From contig NC_091966.1 of the NCBI RefSeq assembly GCF_036711975.1, forward strand, positions 16,251,501-16,315,500: a stretch of DNA of 64,000 bases, in the 5' to 3' direction. The notes under the pieces were generated by a model, which worked only from the letters and a program-made list of their open reading frames with translations, was not told where the DNA came from and did no database searches. Both the position numbers and the translations under genes were made by a program. Below, piece after piece: positions 33,207 to 45,539 of this stretch. Each line of letters opens with the position of its first letter. The first letter of the stretch is position 1. Source of the stretch: Onthophagus taurus. Taxonomy: Eukaryota; Arthropoda; Insecta; Coleoptera; Scarabaeidae.

Positions 33207-34784
33207 CCGTATTTTCTCGAATGTAATCCGCACCTTTTTTACAAATTTTATGTGCTCTAAAATCAAATGCGGATTACAATCGGGTGCGGATTAGATTCGC
33301 AGTCGTATAGTTGCAATTTGGAAAATAGCAAAATAAAATCACATTATAACAGTAACACTTTATTAAGGGTTTTAGAACGATATTTACATTTTATGTATCA
33401 TTTTCTTCCCATATTACGTCATCTTCGGATCAATACGAATCAATTCGGATTATACAAAACTTCTTAAATGATGTTATAATATTGTTTTCAGGGATCGTTT
33501 TCCATGTCGCCTACACTCACTGAACAAGTTCAGAAGCTCCTTTAATTGCTCCCGGTTTTGTTAATTCTCGAGCTTGTAAATATACATATACATACACAGG
33601 TTGTAGTATGGATGTTATTCCACCAGGTATTATTATTATGACAAGAAGTCTAAACCAAGGGCAATTTAGTCTATGATTAATTAATATCCTTATTTAATAA
33701 TCCTCCTGGTCTAAGACTCCATGCTTGTCTTAATCATTCCATCATCAGCTTTTCCATTATCCATCCTTTTTGTTGTGCCCTAACTAGGACGTCATTCGGG
33801 AAGTCTTTCAGATTTCAGAATGGTTTTTTTCTCAATATTACTAATGACAGTAATTTTTCCCTATCACTTGTTACTGCTAGCATCAATGTTATGCGCAATT
33901 TTTCGCAACCACTCGTTTATAAAGAAATTTCCCACACACCTCTTCTTTCCAGTGTGTAATTGGGTGGCATATCCAGATATACTACCATTTCGTTGACATT
34001 TACAGTTTGAGACAAATTGAAATTTTCTTGAAAATCATTAGGAGCTTTTGGGAAATATTAGTTCTGCGTCTCAACGATAACATCATTCGGCGCATAAATC
34101 CCACAGTCTAACCTTTGCTAGTATTAAAAATTTTTTAGTCCCTCCTTTCGTTTTTCTTGATAGAACTAGATAACTGCCTCGTCAATTTCATGAAATCGTC
34201 TCTCCTTTGGCCCGGTAAATTTTTTGCACGATGCCTCACAGTCTACAATACCTACCTGGTCTTTCCGCAACAGCCGCAACATTACTCTCATTATCAGCAA
34301 AAATTGTACCAGCTTTTCAATTTCCTTAACGCTAACTTAATAACATCTCTTTAAGCTTTGCTGTATAGAAGAACCTTTTAGATTTTTGCTACTTTTTTTT
34401 TATAATTACGCTATTATATATATAATTAAGCACACAGCATGTTCGAGCTACTACGAGGGCAGTATATGAACGGAATTCGTGCTAGGCATTACTATTTATT
34501 TTTAAAATTATATTTATTTTCCAATTTTTTCTGGCTTGGTAAATTTAAAGTCTAGTCTAATAAAAACTCGTCGTAAGCAAGGTTTCTTTAGGTGCATCAG
34601 CGTCAGTCAACACAAAAAATACATATTTATGGTTAACAACAAGCATCGCATCGTTTTGGTGTTGTCGAATTGCTCAAAGAAAGATGCGGATTACATTCGC
34701 AAACTAAATTTTTTTACCACTATGCATTTTTAAAATCGGGGTGCGGATTAGATTCGAGTGCGGATAAGATTCGAGAAAATACGG
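33207..34784 (-). mobile_element. Pogo-family (POGK-like) DNA transposon in Lmx1 intron
   Basis: TA-flanked ends: CCGTATTTTCTCGAATGTAA at 33207 and the complementary TCGAGAAAATACGG ending 34784, with repeated GTGCGGATTAGATTCG blocks inside both ends. The minus strand carries a decayed transposase. RRFHEIDEAV is at about 34160-34190. MVVYLDMPPNYTLERRGVW near 33950-34000 is the first catalytic Asp region (Y-x-D-M-P). KLRITLMLAVTSDREKLLSL, PNDVLVRAQQKGW and SLRPGGLLNK follow at 33690-33900. This order matches pogo/Tigger proteins of the POGK type. Stops and shifts are frequent. Confidence 0.8.
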
Positions 34785-35124
34785 TATTCATTTAAAAGCA
34801 GTAACCGGTTTCAGAACTGTATAAAGATACAACCCACTTGATGTGATCTTTAGACGTGTTCCGCTCCTTCAAAAAATTTTGATTTATCCTCAAGACAAGC
34901 GGTTCCAACCCTTATCGGTATATTTCCCGATATAGTGATATAGAAGATAGTCTACCGATATATGACTTAATCTATCGATTTTTATGAGCTTTCTGTTTTA
35001 TTCTACAATTCTAACCTATTGCAGTATACTTCTTAGAATTACGATTATATTGTGTTTTTTAGGAATGATAGTTTTAATTCTTATTCAGCGTTAAATTGTT
35101 GTATATTTTTATTGAACTAAAAGT

Positions 35125-35520
35125 AGAACTAACACTAGACCTAGAACTAGAAACATTCGGGTTTAGCCGTCTTAAGAGACGCACGGCTAAACACATTTGC
35201 TAATTCAAAGTGTGAAATAGTAGTTACCCATGAGTGACGTCACGAACGGGCCGTCGCGTCAAGCTGTACACCTGTTCCTGTATCAAACAACAATTTCTGA
35301 CTTTATATTTAAACCTACCAATTTTTTGCCATTGATTCTGCCGATATTTGACTGACATAGGTTGGCAACGCTGCTCAAGACGTAATATGATTCTCAACAT
35401 CATCTCACTTTGTGTTTGACGAAAGCCACCAGGTTGGCCGAAACATTATCGCGCTGATTTCGTTAAAAATAAATAACTTTCCTTCATCGTTTTTTTGTAT
35501 TTACATCCAGTTGTAACTAT
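35125..35520 (+). repeat. Dispersed repeat with CTAGAACTAG block and hairpin
   Basis: The 30 bp at 35125-35154 (AGAACTAACACTAG... CTAGAACTAGAAAC) match 6531-6560 at all but one position. Behind it is a strong hairpin, GTTTAGCCGT against ACGGCTAAAC (35160-35191). The segment ends with GACGAAAGCC...GGCCGAAAC at about 35417-35450, which looks like a PLE-type end but lacks the full hammerhead layout. No coding capacity. Confidence 0.45.
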
Positions 35521-37079
35521 CCAAACTTGATAGGTTCTTTTTTTATGAATTGTTTGAGATAAAGGTGGCCAAAAAATTATAACCAAATCATCAATAGTGA
35601 ATTCGTTAAAAACAAATTTAAAAAAATTACTAGTTTAGTTTATCGATTAAAGGGCGAAATTTAAAAACTAAGCAAGTTCTTCATTATGTATTTGTTCAAA
35701 GATGCAAGATATAAGAACCCCTGTACTTGATGGTATCTAATAGCTCATATATTTTTTAATGTATTGAAGGTCAATGTCTTCATCTTTACGCCACTACATA
35801 AGTTCTTGTAAAAATCCAACATATTTTTATACATTTATTTGAGAGTTTAAAATTATGAATTATATTTTAAAATTCATCACGCACACTTTCTGTTATCATC
35901 AACTCTTTAAGTGATTTGTCAAAAAACTATTTACTAGTAGCCTTATGGGGTTCATCTCTATAATTGGGCTCATGACCGGTAATGGGTTAAAATGTTCAAG
36001 AATAAGCGCGACAAAAACGAAATGGTTTTGCTAATACATTTTAAGTAATTTATACGATTTTTGAAATGTTAGTAATTTAGGAACGGGAGGTATTATATAT
36101 TTCAACATCATTCAGCGAATTCAGCGTCCATCTCTATTCAGTCAATATTTCGCTACAATGTTCTAACTATTTGAACACCTAAAAGTATGGACGCAATTTG
36201 CTAATTAATTTTTCCTCACATAACGAATTACAATCATTGCTTTGGCAGAAATATTTCGCAAACATTTGATCTTCAATAGAGAGGATTCCATAGTCGGTAG
36301 ATTACCAGGTTTGTTGCCAAACGATTTCAAATCACTTGTTTATTTATAGTGATCATCGCAGGAACTCATAAGCTTCAAGAAACAGCATTCGAAATGTAAT
36401 ACTGGCCCACAAATAAAAAAGACTTTCAAATCAATCAAATTTTATTAACAATTTTAAAAAACATTTTTCCTTAATAGTAAGTAAAAAGTTTAAATAAGTC
36501 ATCCCATATATAGTTGTACTTAAAGTAGAATGCCAAATAAAAATTCCGCATAGAAGAAAGTACTCTATTTTCAGTTAGTTTAAAATGAGTCTTTTTATAT
36601 GAAATGTTTGTTTACATTAAAAATTGAATCATGGTATTTATTTCACTACATATATGAGGATTGAGGTACTACTAATCGATATTTGCCTGCATTAACATTT
36701 CAGAGCTGGTTATAATTATGTTCTTTGCCTGGGCATTACATCGAGGTCACCAAATATGTGGGATTGATTACATTACTACGTCATCATGTACGCATCACGC
36801 ACAGATTAATAATTGTAAAATAATAAACAGTTGAAATTTAGTTTATGCTTTTAATTGAACACTGAAAAATAATAGTAATATAAATAGAATGATTACGAAT
36901 ATATATTTGATATATAAATATAATATATTATGAAAATTAATTATTAAAACGTAGATGATAAAAAAAAATTGCAGAATTTCAGATTTAATTAACTTTGGGT
37001 TAAAAAAAATTTAATGACCTGGAAAATAAATAACAATTATCTTTTATTTTTGTTATCGATTAAATATCCTCTCTCGAAT

Positions 37080-38060
37080 TAATATCTCTTTAACGATATA
37101 AATTGTATCGTCTCGACCACAAGCACCCTAAAGAAAACAAAAAAAAAGTCGTAAGCGTGAAATATAAATAAATATAATATTAAAAAATATTTCAGCCATG
37201 ATATTTAATAATATCATAGCCTTGGAAGCAAGCGACCTCGACACAAATATAAAATTGCGCGATCTTTGTGAAATAACTACAATATTAAAGGACATATGTG
37301 AGCATCACTGGGAATGAATTTAAACCCAACAAAGATACTTCCTTCGCAATATTGGGGTGTAAACACTATAATATAAAAAATATACGTGATATTATCAGTG
37401 TCGAATGCAGACTTAACAAAAATGTCTGTTTATTCCGCATATTTATAGTTAACTTCCTCATTTCGGAATTTACACATTTTTATGGATTTATACACTTTTT
37501 GTTCTTGCTTCTTATTTTATTATCATTTTGTCTTTGTTTATTTATCCATATTATTGTGGTAACGAACTAGTAATCGCTTGCTATTTAGTATCCTCTTTCA
37601 ACCTTCGTGTCTAGTACATTATTTTTTGCTATAAGTGTGGATGACAGATCTTTTATTTCTACTTTCTATTTCCGTTTGGAATTGGTGGATGTCTTTGTTT
37701 AAAAAACGTATTTGTTACTATCATATTTTATATTGTGCAAAAATACAACAATCTTTCTTATTTTCTCTCCATGTTTTCCTATTACTCTGTTTCGATCTTT
37801 AATATAAATATCAATTGTATTAAAAAATGTATTAATTAACTTTAGGATTAACAAAATTTCTCTTTCAACTTAACGTTTTTTAACAGTCTCCATTGTGATG
37901 CCTTGGCCACACGTGATCTTAGCATTAAAAGATATGATTAGTGATGAATTTCAAATTAGGTCTAACAAAGGTGCCTATTTTAATTTAACGTTTCTTGAAC
38001 AATTTACAATATAACGCCTCACCCGCAAGTGACCTCGGCTTAAAATTTCATGTTCTTGAT
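37080..38060. repeat. Second cluster of CCACAAGCGACCTCG-type repeats
   Basis: Copies at 37113 (AATTGTATCG...CCACAAGC), 37225 (AAGCAAGCGACCTCGACAC), about 37905 (GGCCACACGTGATCTTAGC) and 38021 (CCCGCAAGTGACCTCGGCTT). The family is the one at 21190-21665. Between them are AT-rich spacers; a 90-codon hydrophobic frame at 37298-37570 is not recognisable. Confidence 0.45.
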
Positions 38061-38879
38061 ATTTTTGTATAAATAACTGTTATATTGAAGAATTCTTTAA
38101 GCAAGAATTTAGGTTTAGCAAAATTTCTTTTTTAATGTAATTCAATGTCTTTTAATTATATGTAGATTGCATTTCGTAGGTTTTCGAATTTGGAAAGAAG
38201 TTGTGCAAGTAACAAATTTAAAAATTTATTTGGGTTTACAAATTCTAATCAAATTTGCTATATACAGATCATTGTCAGAATGCGATACCTGCTCCTATAT
38301 TGGTTGACGTTGTTATCAGAAGTTGTTGTAGTTCTATTGAAAATCGATATCCACACTATTACAAAAGAACACAAAAAACAATACAACATTTTTTTTTCAA
38401 TTGAAAAATAATATATTAGGAATCAATTCGATAAAAATTCGAGGTATATTCTATGTTATTTTTTAACGCGCAATTTTTGAGATAAATTCAATTCCAGAGA
38501 ACCGTGATGCTATAAGTGATGAACAGATTAAAAATATGAATTCATTAGTTTTTGATTTACATAAGAAAAATATAATCATACAATAAATACAACAACATTT
38601 CTATCGCATATATTAAATTTAACAGCATTCAGATCCGAAAATATATTAATGGATCATATCGTTATCCTATTCAAAATCACGATCATTCGAAAAAGTACCT
38701 GAATCCGTTGGAAAATATAACCTAGAATCATTGATATTCTACAACACAAGCGTCTATACGAAAACAGAATAAAAATTAAATTAAACAACGACAAGAGAAA
38801 GGTTAAACATTAATGTAACCAAAAACACTAAACCCTAGTTTTGGGAAGAGGTTGGATATCTGACAGAACTAAAAAAGAC

Positions 38880-40035
38880 TATGACCTGTATGTTGGTTGC
38901 TCACAAATCGAAAGAACCTACTCAACGTGTATGTACGGACAAATGTATATGTAGGTATAAAAGGAAGTTTGACAAAAATATTTTAAACAATTATACTCCA
39001 CTGAAGAGACTACACATGTTAATGAATCTGCGAGCACAAGAACTACTATCCGGATAAACAGAGAATCTAAACAAAACAGAAATTGATTCAGCTATTTAAC
39101 AGTGTGTTGTGCCAGTCAGAAATATTAACGAAACGGCATAATAGTATAACAACCCTATATTCAAAAAATGCAAAACACTAGCCTAGAAAATTACAAAAGA
39201 ATAAGTTTTCTAAACACATCTATGAAGTTGCTTACAAGTGTAATAAAAAATAAGCGGGAAAATTTTATTACAAATACCAAAGAACAACAAGGCTTTAGAA
39301 AGAGTCGTTCAATAACGGAAGCGTCCGTTCAGCGCTATTCGTTATGAAACAATTAAAAGAAGAATTCACTGATTTCAACACAGCTGCACAGGTATGCTTT
39401 GTCGATTTGTCCGAAACATTTGACAGAGTGCGATAGGGAGATGTACTAAATGGGCCAAAAAAATGAATAATATACTACGTTGACAATATTACGATAATCG
39501 CCAACTCAGAGAATGACCTGCAAATACTACAAAAACTAAATGCATATGATATCGTAGCAAGATGAATTTTCGACAGGTAGATGTACATATCGCCAGTATT
39601 CACGATCCTGCAAAAGACCTGAGAAACTCAGGCATATGAATAGTAAAGTGCGGATGTACAAGAGCTGCATCCGCCCAATAATAACTTACGGCATTGTAAT
39701 ACATGAAGACACACACGAAACTAGGAGCATGTTAAGAGGAACAGAAATGAGAATGCTGAGGACAATCTCAAGAAAGATCAGAGCTGAAGAAGACAGCGCA
39801 ACAAATTTTGGCACAACCACGTCAGTGAAATGTCAGATAACAGATTGCCGAAATTTGTGCTTACAAATAACCCACCCGGAACCAAACCTCTAGGCACCAA
39901 AAAGATCACCAAAGAGATAGAGAAACAGCTTCTGTCTACTTCTTAGGGTATAGTTCAGATACAGACCTTAACAAGAACAACACATACAACGGTCTAGAGG
40001 TCTAGAGAGAGGGGGAGAAGAAGAAGAAGACATTT
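38880..40035 (+). pseudogene. RTE-like LINE 3' remnant
   Basis: RT-region pieces NTKEQQGFRKSRSITEAS and VCFVDLSETFDRVR (about 39270-39435; F-x-D-L-x-x-x-F-D is RT motif A) lead to the frame 39636-39893. That frame reads NSKVRMYKSCIRPIITYGI and MLRGTEMRMLRTISRK, the conserved post-RT segment of RTE/BovB-like LINEs. The remnant ends with a GAAGAAGAAGAAGA tail at about 40016-40032. Deletions remove motif C. It sits in the Lmx1 intron. Confidence 0.75.
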
Positions 40036-40380
40036 TTATTCCCCAATGCCATGAAAGTTATAGAAAACAACAAATTCATAAATAAATACATTCCCATATC
40101 ATTTTACTAATTGATGCCGTTAAACTAAACTGCAATTCGGACTGTTTGAGTGTTGAAAATGGTCATGGCTAATTATTAGATGATGTAACTTAATTAATTT
40201 TAGCTTGGTTCCTGGAAGAGTGGAAGTGTTCTCGAAAGAATAATAAGATTAATACCGAAGGTATATTTGTTTTATGCTGGTATGTTGGTATGCTGTTATA
40301 ACCTCGAACAACAGTCGATTCAAAATTAATGATCATTTATGTATATTTAAGGCTATGCACAAATTTGTTCCTTTAATCAA

Positions 40381-42740
40381 ATGTATTATAAACTCCACGT
40401 CACCATCCCTTTCGATAAAGGAGAAATCCACATATTTCTTGTCTACATCCACCCACATCAGCCTCTTGAAAAGAACATTTTCTCTAAAGCAGCACAATAC
40501 AAATACGTAATAATAATAGGCGATTTCAACCTTAACCCATCTAAACACAAACAGTTTCAATCGTTCTTAGACAACTCTTATTTCAGAAAAAGACATGCAG
40601 ACCCTACATTCCTGATGACAGCAAATAACGACACAACCCCGAATATATTAATCCACACTGAAAATATTACGGAAATTGTAAAAGACATAAGTCTTACAGG
40701 TGATTTATGCTTCGACCACTTGCCGATAACGTTCAAAATCTGCACAAATCAAACCCCACCAACCCATACCGAAAGATCAAAATATAACCTAACTAAATCC
40801 AGAACAACACAAATGAACTAACATCCTACAAGATTTTCACAACTCCCTTACACACGCCGCCACTCACCGAAAATAAGATACTCTCCATATATATATACAC
40901 TCCCCAACTACATACTCGAAATAATTCACAACATGAGACGAATATACAGAGAGTATAAACGAACAAACAACAGAATACTAAAAAAAGTACTAAACAGAGA
41001 AAACAAAATAATTCAAAAATTAATCCAAAAATACCAACTGGATTTTTTGTATGTTTCTAACCAACGATAGATGTTGGTTAGAAACATACAAAAAAATAGA
41101 AACGGATCGCGGCAGAACATATGGCAGAAAATCAAAAAAGTGTCAAAATACAAGAAGACCAGCGACATTCCGACAATAACGTACAATAATATAGAATATA
41201 GAACAGATCAACAGAAATGTGATATACTTGCCCAACACTTTCAAAGTGCGTTCATCCCCAAACCAAACCACGATTACGACAATCATTACCAAGAATATAT
41301 TAACGAATGGTACACAAGATTTCTAACTATAGCAACCCACGCGCATAACGGAATACTAGAAATAACTCAAGAAGAATATGATGAACAAATATCAAAAGGC
41401 AAAAGTTAATGCCCCGGATTGGATTTAATAACCAAAAAACTACTGAGACAACTAAACCTAGAAGTACATAACTTAATCCGTAAAATTTTCAATTTCTGCC
41501 AAACCGTATATTCCCATCAACATGGATAAAAGCTACAATTATAATAATCCCCAAACCTGGAACAAACCATTCTCTTCCACAAAGCTACCGCCCTATCACC
41601 CTACTGTCTGCAATTTGAAAAATCTACGAAAGTATTCTTAACTCCAGAATTCTTCACCTTATCAAAGACAAAACCCCTATATATTTGGCTTCAAACAGAA
41701 ACAATCAACAATTCATCCACTCATTATTCTCACAAATAACATACAAGTAACGAACCTACATCACCGAAAAACCACGATCTTATTTCTTGACATAAATGAA
41801 GCCTTCGACACAGTCTGGCACCAGGGCCTTCTATACAAGATGGATAAACTAGGAATACCTACACCCTACCTGAAAATTATAGATGAATATCTTCGCGACA
41901 GGATACTGAGCATCAAAATTAATAATGCTACATCCTTCCCTTTCTCCCCTCTCCAAGGACTATTTCAAGGATCTCCAATCTCCTGTATAACGTCTACTGC
42001 TATGATATATACCCTCCAACCCATCCAGACACCAACTATATTGATCCGGATAGCTACATACTTCAGTATGCAGATGACACAACATTAATATCGCATGGAA
42101 AAACCTTCAAATAGTAATAGAATCACTCCAGACGCTATGCAACAACATATCATCATGGTTCCACAAATGGAGAGTCACTCCCCATCCGGACAAATTCAAA
42201 CTATTGAACCCACATTCCAGAATCACCGATCAATTCCAGCACATTACGACAGGCACATCAATTACAAAACCTACAAACTTGGTCAAATATTTGGGCATAA
42301 CCCTGGACAACAAGTTGAAATTCAAAGCACACTACAAAAAGATACAAACTTCCTCTGTTCACAAGACGAGTAAACATTTTAGATAAATAATCAAGAAAGC
42401 AGAAAGAAAATATTTACGAATTCTGACAAAAATTAGACACTCGAACAATCCACTTCACAACATAAACAATGAGGATCGACATTCAAGAATGGAAATAAAA
42501 CCAATCTCAGAGAGGCATAAAATACTGAAAGAAAAATTCTCCAAAAATGCCGAGCAAGACACCCTACATCAGATGTGCAAGACTCGAACGAACGAAGAAA
42601 GTCTCTATCTGTATTATAAAGAAGGATTCTGTCGATTTCTATGGTTTATCATTTCATGCAGTCCAATCATTGCAAATGATCAAAAAGTTTCTTTATGTCT
42701 TCATTCCCAACAAAAATAAAACAAAAAAACAATTTTATTT
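40381..42740 (+). pseudogene. Jockey-like LINE, nearly full second ORF, inactive
   Basis: Endonuclease C-terminal half at 40381-40821 (VIIIGDFNLNP, FDHLPITFKI), linker at 41071-41409, RT entry at 41500-41650 (IIIIPKPGTN, QSYRPITLLS), and motif A at about 41790-41815 (F-L-D-I-N-E-A-F-D). Motif B is damaged and motif C QYADDTTLISHG is at about 42068-42105. A tail region runs to 42740. In-frame stops, a frameshift inside motif A to C, and a short inverted duplication at 41042-41096 show it is dead. It lies in the long Lmx1 intron. Confidence 0.82.
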
Positions 42741-42774
42741 GAGCTGAAAATCATAATCGATTTTAATTAGATGC

Positions 42775-43000
42775 AGTAATTTGTATACCGATGTCGTAAA
42801 CTTTGCATTTCGAGATAAATTGCGAGAGATAGAAATGAAGCATTTACGACCGAGACGATGCAATTATGAGGCTGCTATAGATATATCACTGCGAATTAAC
42901 GACAATGCTTTTGTATTTTTGGCAACCGCATAAAACTATAGTTCGGTAACAAACTTTACTTCGAAGTTTCATCGCCGCTTGCCTTTATATTTCGGATAAC
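42775..43000. promoter_or_regulatory. Unique island in Lmx1 intron, possible enhancer
   Basis: Mixed-composition unique DNA following the LINE, with GATGCAATTA, GCGAATTAAC and similar homeodomain-type cores. No coding frame. Regulatory role inferred from position within a developmental gene. Confidence 0.2.
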
Positions 43001-43219
43001 AAGTATGTTTTACTTGAACTGTAAACAGAATACACAAAACTAAATGCAAGTTAGTAGTTGGCAATATCGTTTAGCAGTTGCTAACCACCATTTAACAGTT
43101 AACATCAAATTAAAAAGAAATCCATTAAATATTTTTTAGTGCACTTCCTATTTGTTATATGTATAATATAAATAGGAAAATAGAATTGGTAACACTCAGC
43201 AAATTGACTCCTTAATAAA

Positions 43220-43656
43220 TCATTTATGAGACTTTAATTAACCTTGCTTTCTTTTAAACATCCACCCCCTACTTCTCAAAGAAACAATAAAAATCGGCTA
43301 ATTATACAGAATAAAGCTTTCCGTCATCTCAGTTCATGCGTAAATTCGCCTTTCAGTGGTTTTAATCTCAAAAGCCACCCCGCGTCCTGTCTTTTCCATC
43401 AGTCATCATACCACGCAGCCTCATTGACATTCATTATATACAGCGAGAAAACGGTTTCGTTGTCCGAAGGCTTTCCGCCAACATCGCCGTCTATTTGTTC
43501 GGCATTCATTATCCTCCCCGTAAGAGTTTCCTCTTTCCGTCGGGACGTTTAACGTTTTTCTTCCCCCTACGCACAACTGAAATCATTTCACACAATCCAT
43601 TCCTAGTTTATTTATTTTATTTCGAAAGTTTTTTTAAAACGATTTCTTTTTTGCAG
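43220..43656 (+). promoter_or_regulatory. Unique GC-richer block before Lmx1 exon 2
   Basis: Non-repetitive DNA with higher GC content leading into the polypyrimidine tract and acceptor (TTTTTTGCAG, ending 43656). A frame of 102 codons (43244-43552) runs through it without any domain. It could be an intronic enhancer or an alternative 5' exon of the LMX1-type gene. Confidence 0.25.
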
Positions 43657-44496
43657 ACGACGCCTTGATCAAATGCGAGAAAAATTATGAAATATGTGAG
43701 GGTTGCGGACAAAAAATTCACGATAGGTATTTAATGAGAGTTGCGGATTCAAGTTGGCACGAACATTGCCTTTCTTGTTGTATATGTGGAGTATTACTCA
43801 ATCAAACATGTTATACAAGAAACACCAAAGTTTATTGCAAAACAGATTACGACAGAATATTTGGTATAAAATGTTCGAGATGTGGGGATCGTCTTTTACC
43901 CCACGAAATGGTTATGAGAGCACAACAACACGTTTACCATTTGCCTTGTTTCGTTTGCGTAGTATGCTGTCAACCGTTACAAAAAGGCGAGCAATTTGTT
44001 TTACGCGCTGGACAATTATTCTGCAGACAAGACTTCGAAAAAGAAATGTACCTTATGCAACAAGCAAGTTCGGGAGACGATGATATTTTAGACGAAGGAA
44101 ATCGACCGCGCGACGGAAGAAGAGGTCCAAAACGACCGAGAACGATATTAACCTCGGCTCAACGGAGACAATTTAAAGCATCTTTTGAAGTCAGCCCGAA
44201 ACCGTGCCGAAAAGTCCGGGAAGCTTTAGCGAAAGAAACCGGGTTAAGCGTGCGGGTGGTTCAAGTGTGGTTTCAAAACCAAAGGGCTAAAATGAAGAAG
44301 ATACAAAGGAAAGCGAAACAGGACGACGGCAAAGGCACTTCAGAAAAGGAGAAGGGTGAGAAACACGACAAAGTTATTAAACAAGAATCACCGTCTAGCG
44401 AACATGGACATTACATGGGCCTCGGCAATATTGGCGACTCACATTTTCCAACCTCAACGAGACCGCTTAATCCCAATATACCATATTCTCCAGACG
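43657..44496 (+). CDS. Lmx1: LMX1-type LIM-homeobox gene, main exon (LIM1, LIM2, homeodomain)
   Basis: Encodes most of a nuclear LIM-homeodomain transcription factor. Numbering from the exon at 32076, LIM1 is residues 43-93 (C43, C46, H64, C67, C70, C73, C90, D93) and LIM2 is residues 102-155 (C102, C105, H124, C127, C130, C133, C152, D155), each with all eight zinc ligands. The homeodomain is about 186-245, with V-W-F-Q-N-Q-R at 233-239 and [14 protein letters not shown], which is distinctive of LMX1A/B. LIM domains bind co-regulators such as LDB/Chip and the homeodomain binds AT-rich sites. A basic linker (KRKPKQ-like region after 245) and acidic/serine tail follow. Donor CCAGACG|GTGAGT. 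Whole protein 386 residues, close to vertebrate LMX1 (about 380-400). No defects seen. Confidence 0.95.
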
Positions 44497-44610
44497 GTGA
44501 GTTTACATTTTGAAATGGGAATTTAAATGAAAATGTAAACTGTTTTGTTGTGTTACATTAAAATAACCATAAAATTATTTTAAAACTATCTTATTTTTAT
44601 TTATTTCTAG

Positions 44611-44843
44611 ATGCATATCCAGCACATTCAGGTGAAAGTTTCTGCAGTTCAGATATATCATTGGACGACAGTACAAATTTCGATCATTTAGACGAAGGAA
44701 CATCTGATACGATGTCGATTCAAAACTTGGAACTCCAATCAACCCATCAACATAGTCACGAAACGATGTCCGCGACGGGTATAGCAAACCCCATCGATAA
44801 ACTCTACCTAATGCAAAATTCTTACTTCAATTCGGAACAATGA
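44611..44843 (+). CDS. Lmx1: LMX1-type LIM-homeobox gene, last exon
   Basis: Acceptor TTATTTCTAG at 44601-44610. The two leading bases complete the codon split at 44496, and 76 further codons end at TGA 44841-44843. The C-terminus ANPIDKLYLMQNSYFNSEQ matches the conserved LMX1 tail (N-P-I-D-x-L-Y-x-M-Q-x-S-Y-F), which confirms both the exon and its frame. The segment between is Ser/Thr/His-rich and acidic, as expected of an activation region. The intron is only 114 bp. Confidence 0.95.
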
Positions 44844-45530
44844 AAGGCGGAGTTATAATCTGTCTATCTTCAGTATTTACTTTTCTAGTCAATTCCACGA
44901 AAAGAAAAAATAATAAAAAAAACTTGAACTGATTGTTTTTTCTAATGTTGAATGGAATTTAAACTCAAAAAGTTTTTTAAAATGTTGTGGATAAAAATGT
45001 GGTGTATGAAAATTTAAATGTATATATGTACACAAACTACAATTTTAGGGTATAGATTTAACGGTATTGCTCTTATAGGAGACAAAGTGCAGGCTGTTTG
45101 TTTTTTAAGACAAAGTTGTGTAATATATTAAGAACTCATTTTTAAACATATTGTATAGGCCTTAGAAACGGTCAATCTGAGGTATTAATTCTTAAATTTA
45201 GGATTAAATACAAATGCTCGGGAAATTAAAACATTCTAACTTTAAATAAAATTAACATATTTTCTCATGTTTTAAGTTGAAATGTTAGGAAGTACTTTAA
45301 TTACATTATACTAAATAGTTTTTGTACATATCGTACAACTATGATTTGTTTTTAGAGCTTTTTAAATAGTTTCCCGGGACAGCTGTATATAAAACACGTG
45401 GTATCTCACAGAATAGATTATTCCAGTCGAATTATTAATTGTGATGATATATTTTGCCAAATATATAAATATATATGTACTTTTAGATTATGTATATTTT
45501 CAATAAATAAATCATATATCAATATTCTCA
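44844..45530 (+). other. Lmx1 3' UTR with polyadenylation signal
   Basis: Unique AT-rich DNA after the stop, with AATAAATAAATCA at 45502, giving a 3' UTR of about 0.7 kb if used. Earlier AATAAT-type signals near 44910 could give a shorter form. No transposon in this segment. Confidence 0.5.
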
Positions 45531-45539
45531 AGTTATTTC

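Noticed and set aside
35417..35470. GACGAAAGCC...GGCCGAAAC resembling a further hammerhead
   Set aside because: The first core base differs (UUGACGA), stem II leaves an extra base on the 3' side, and there is no palindrome or complementary flank after GAAA.
37298..37570. 90-codon hydrophobic frame as a membrane protein
   Set aside because: AT-driven Leu/Ile/Phe content in a repeat cluster, without promoter, homology or splice context.
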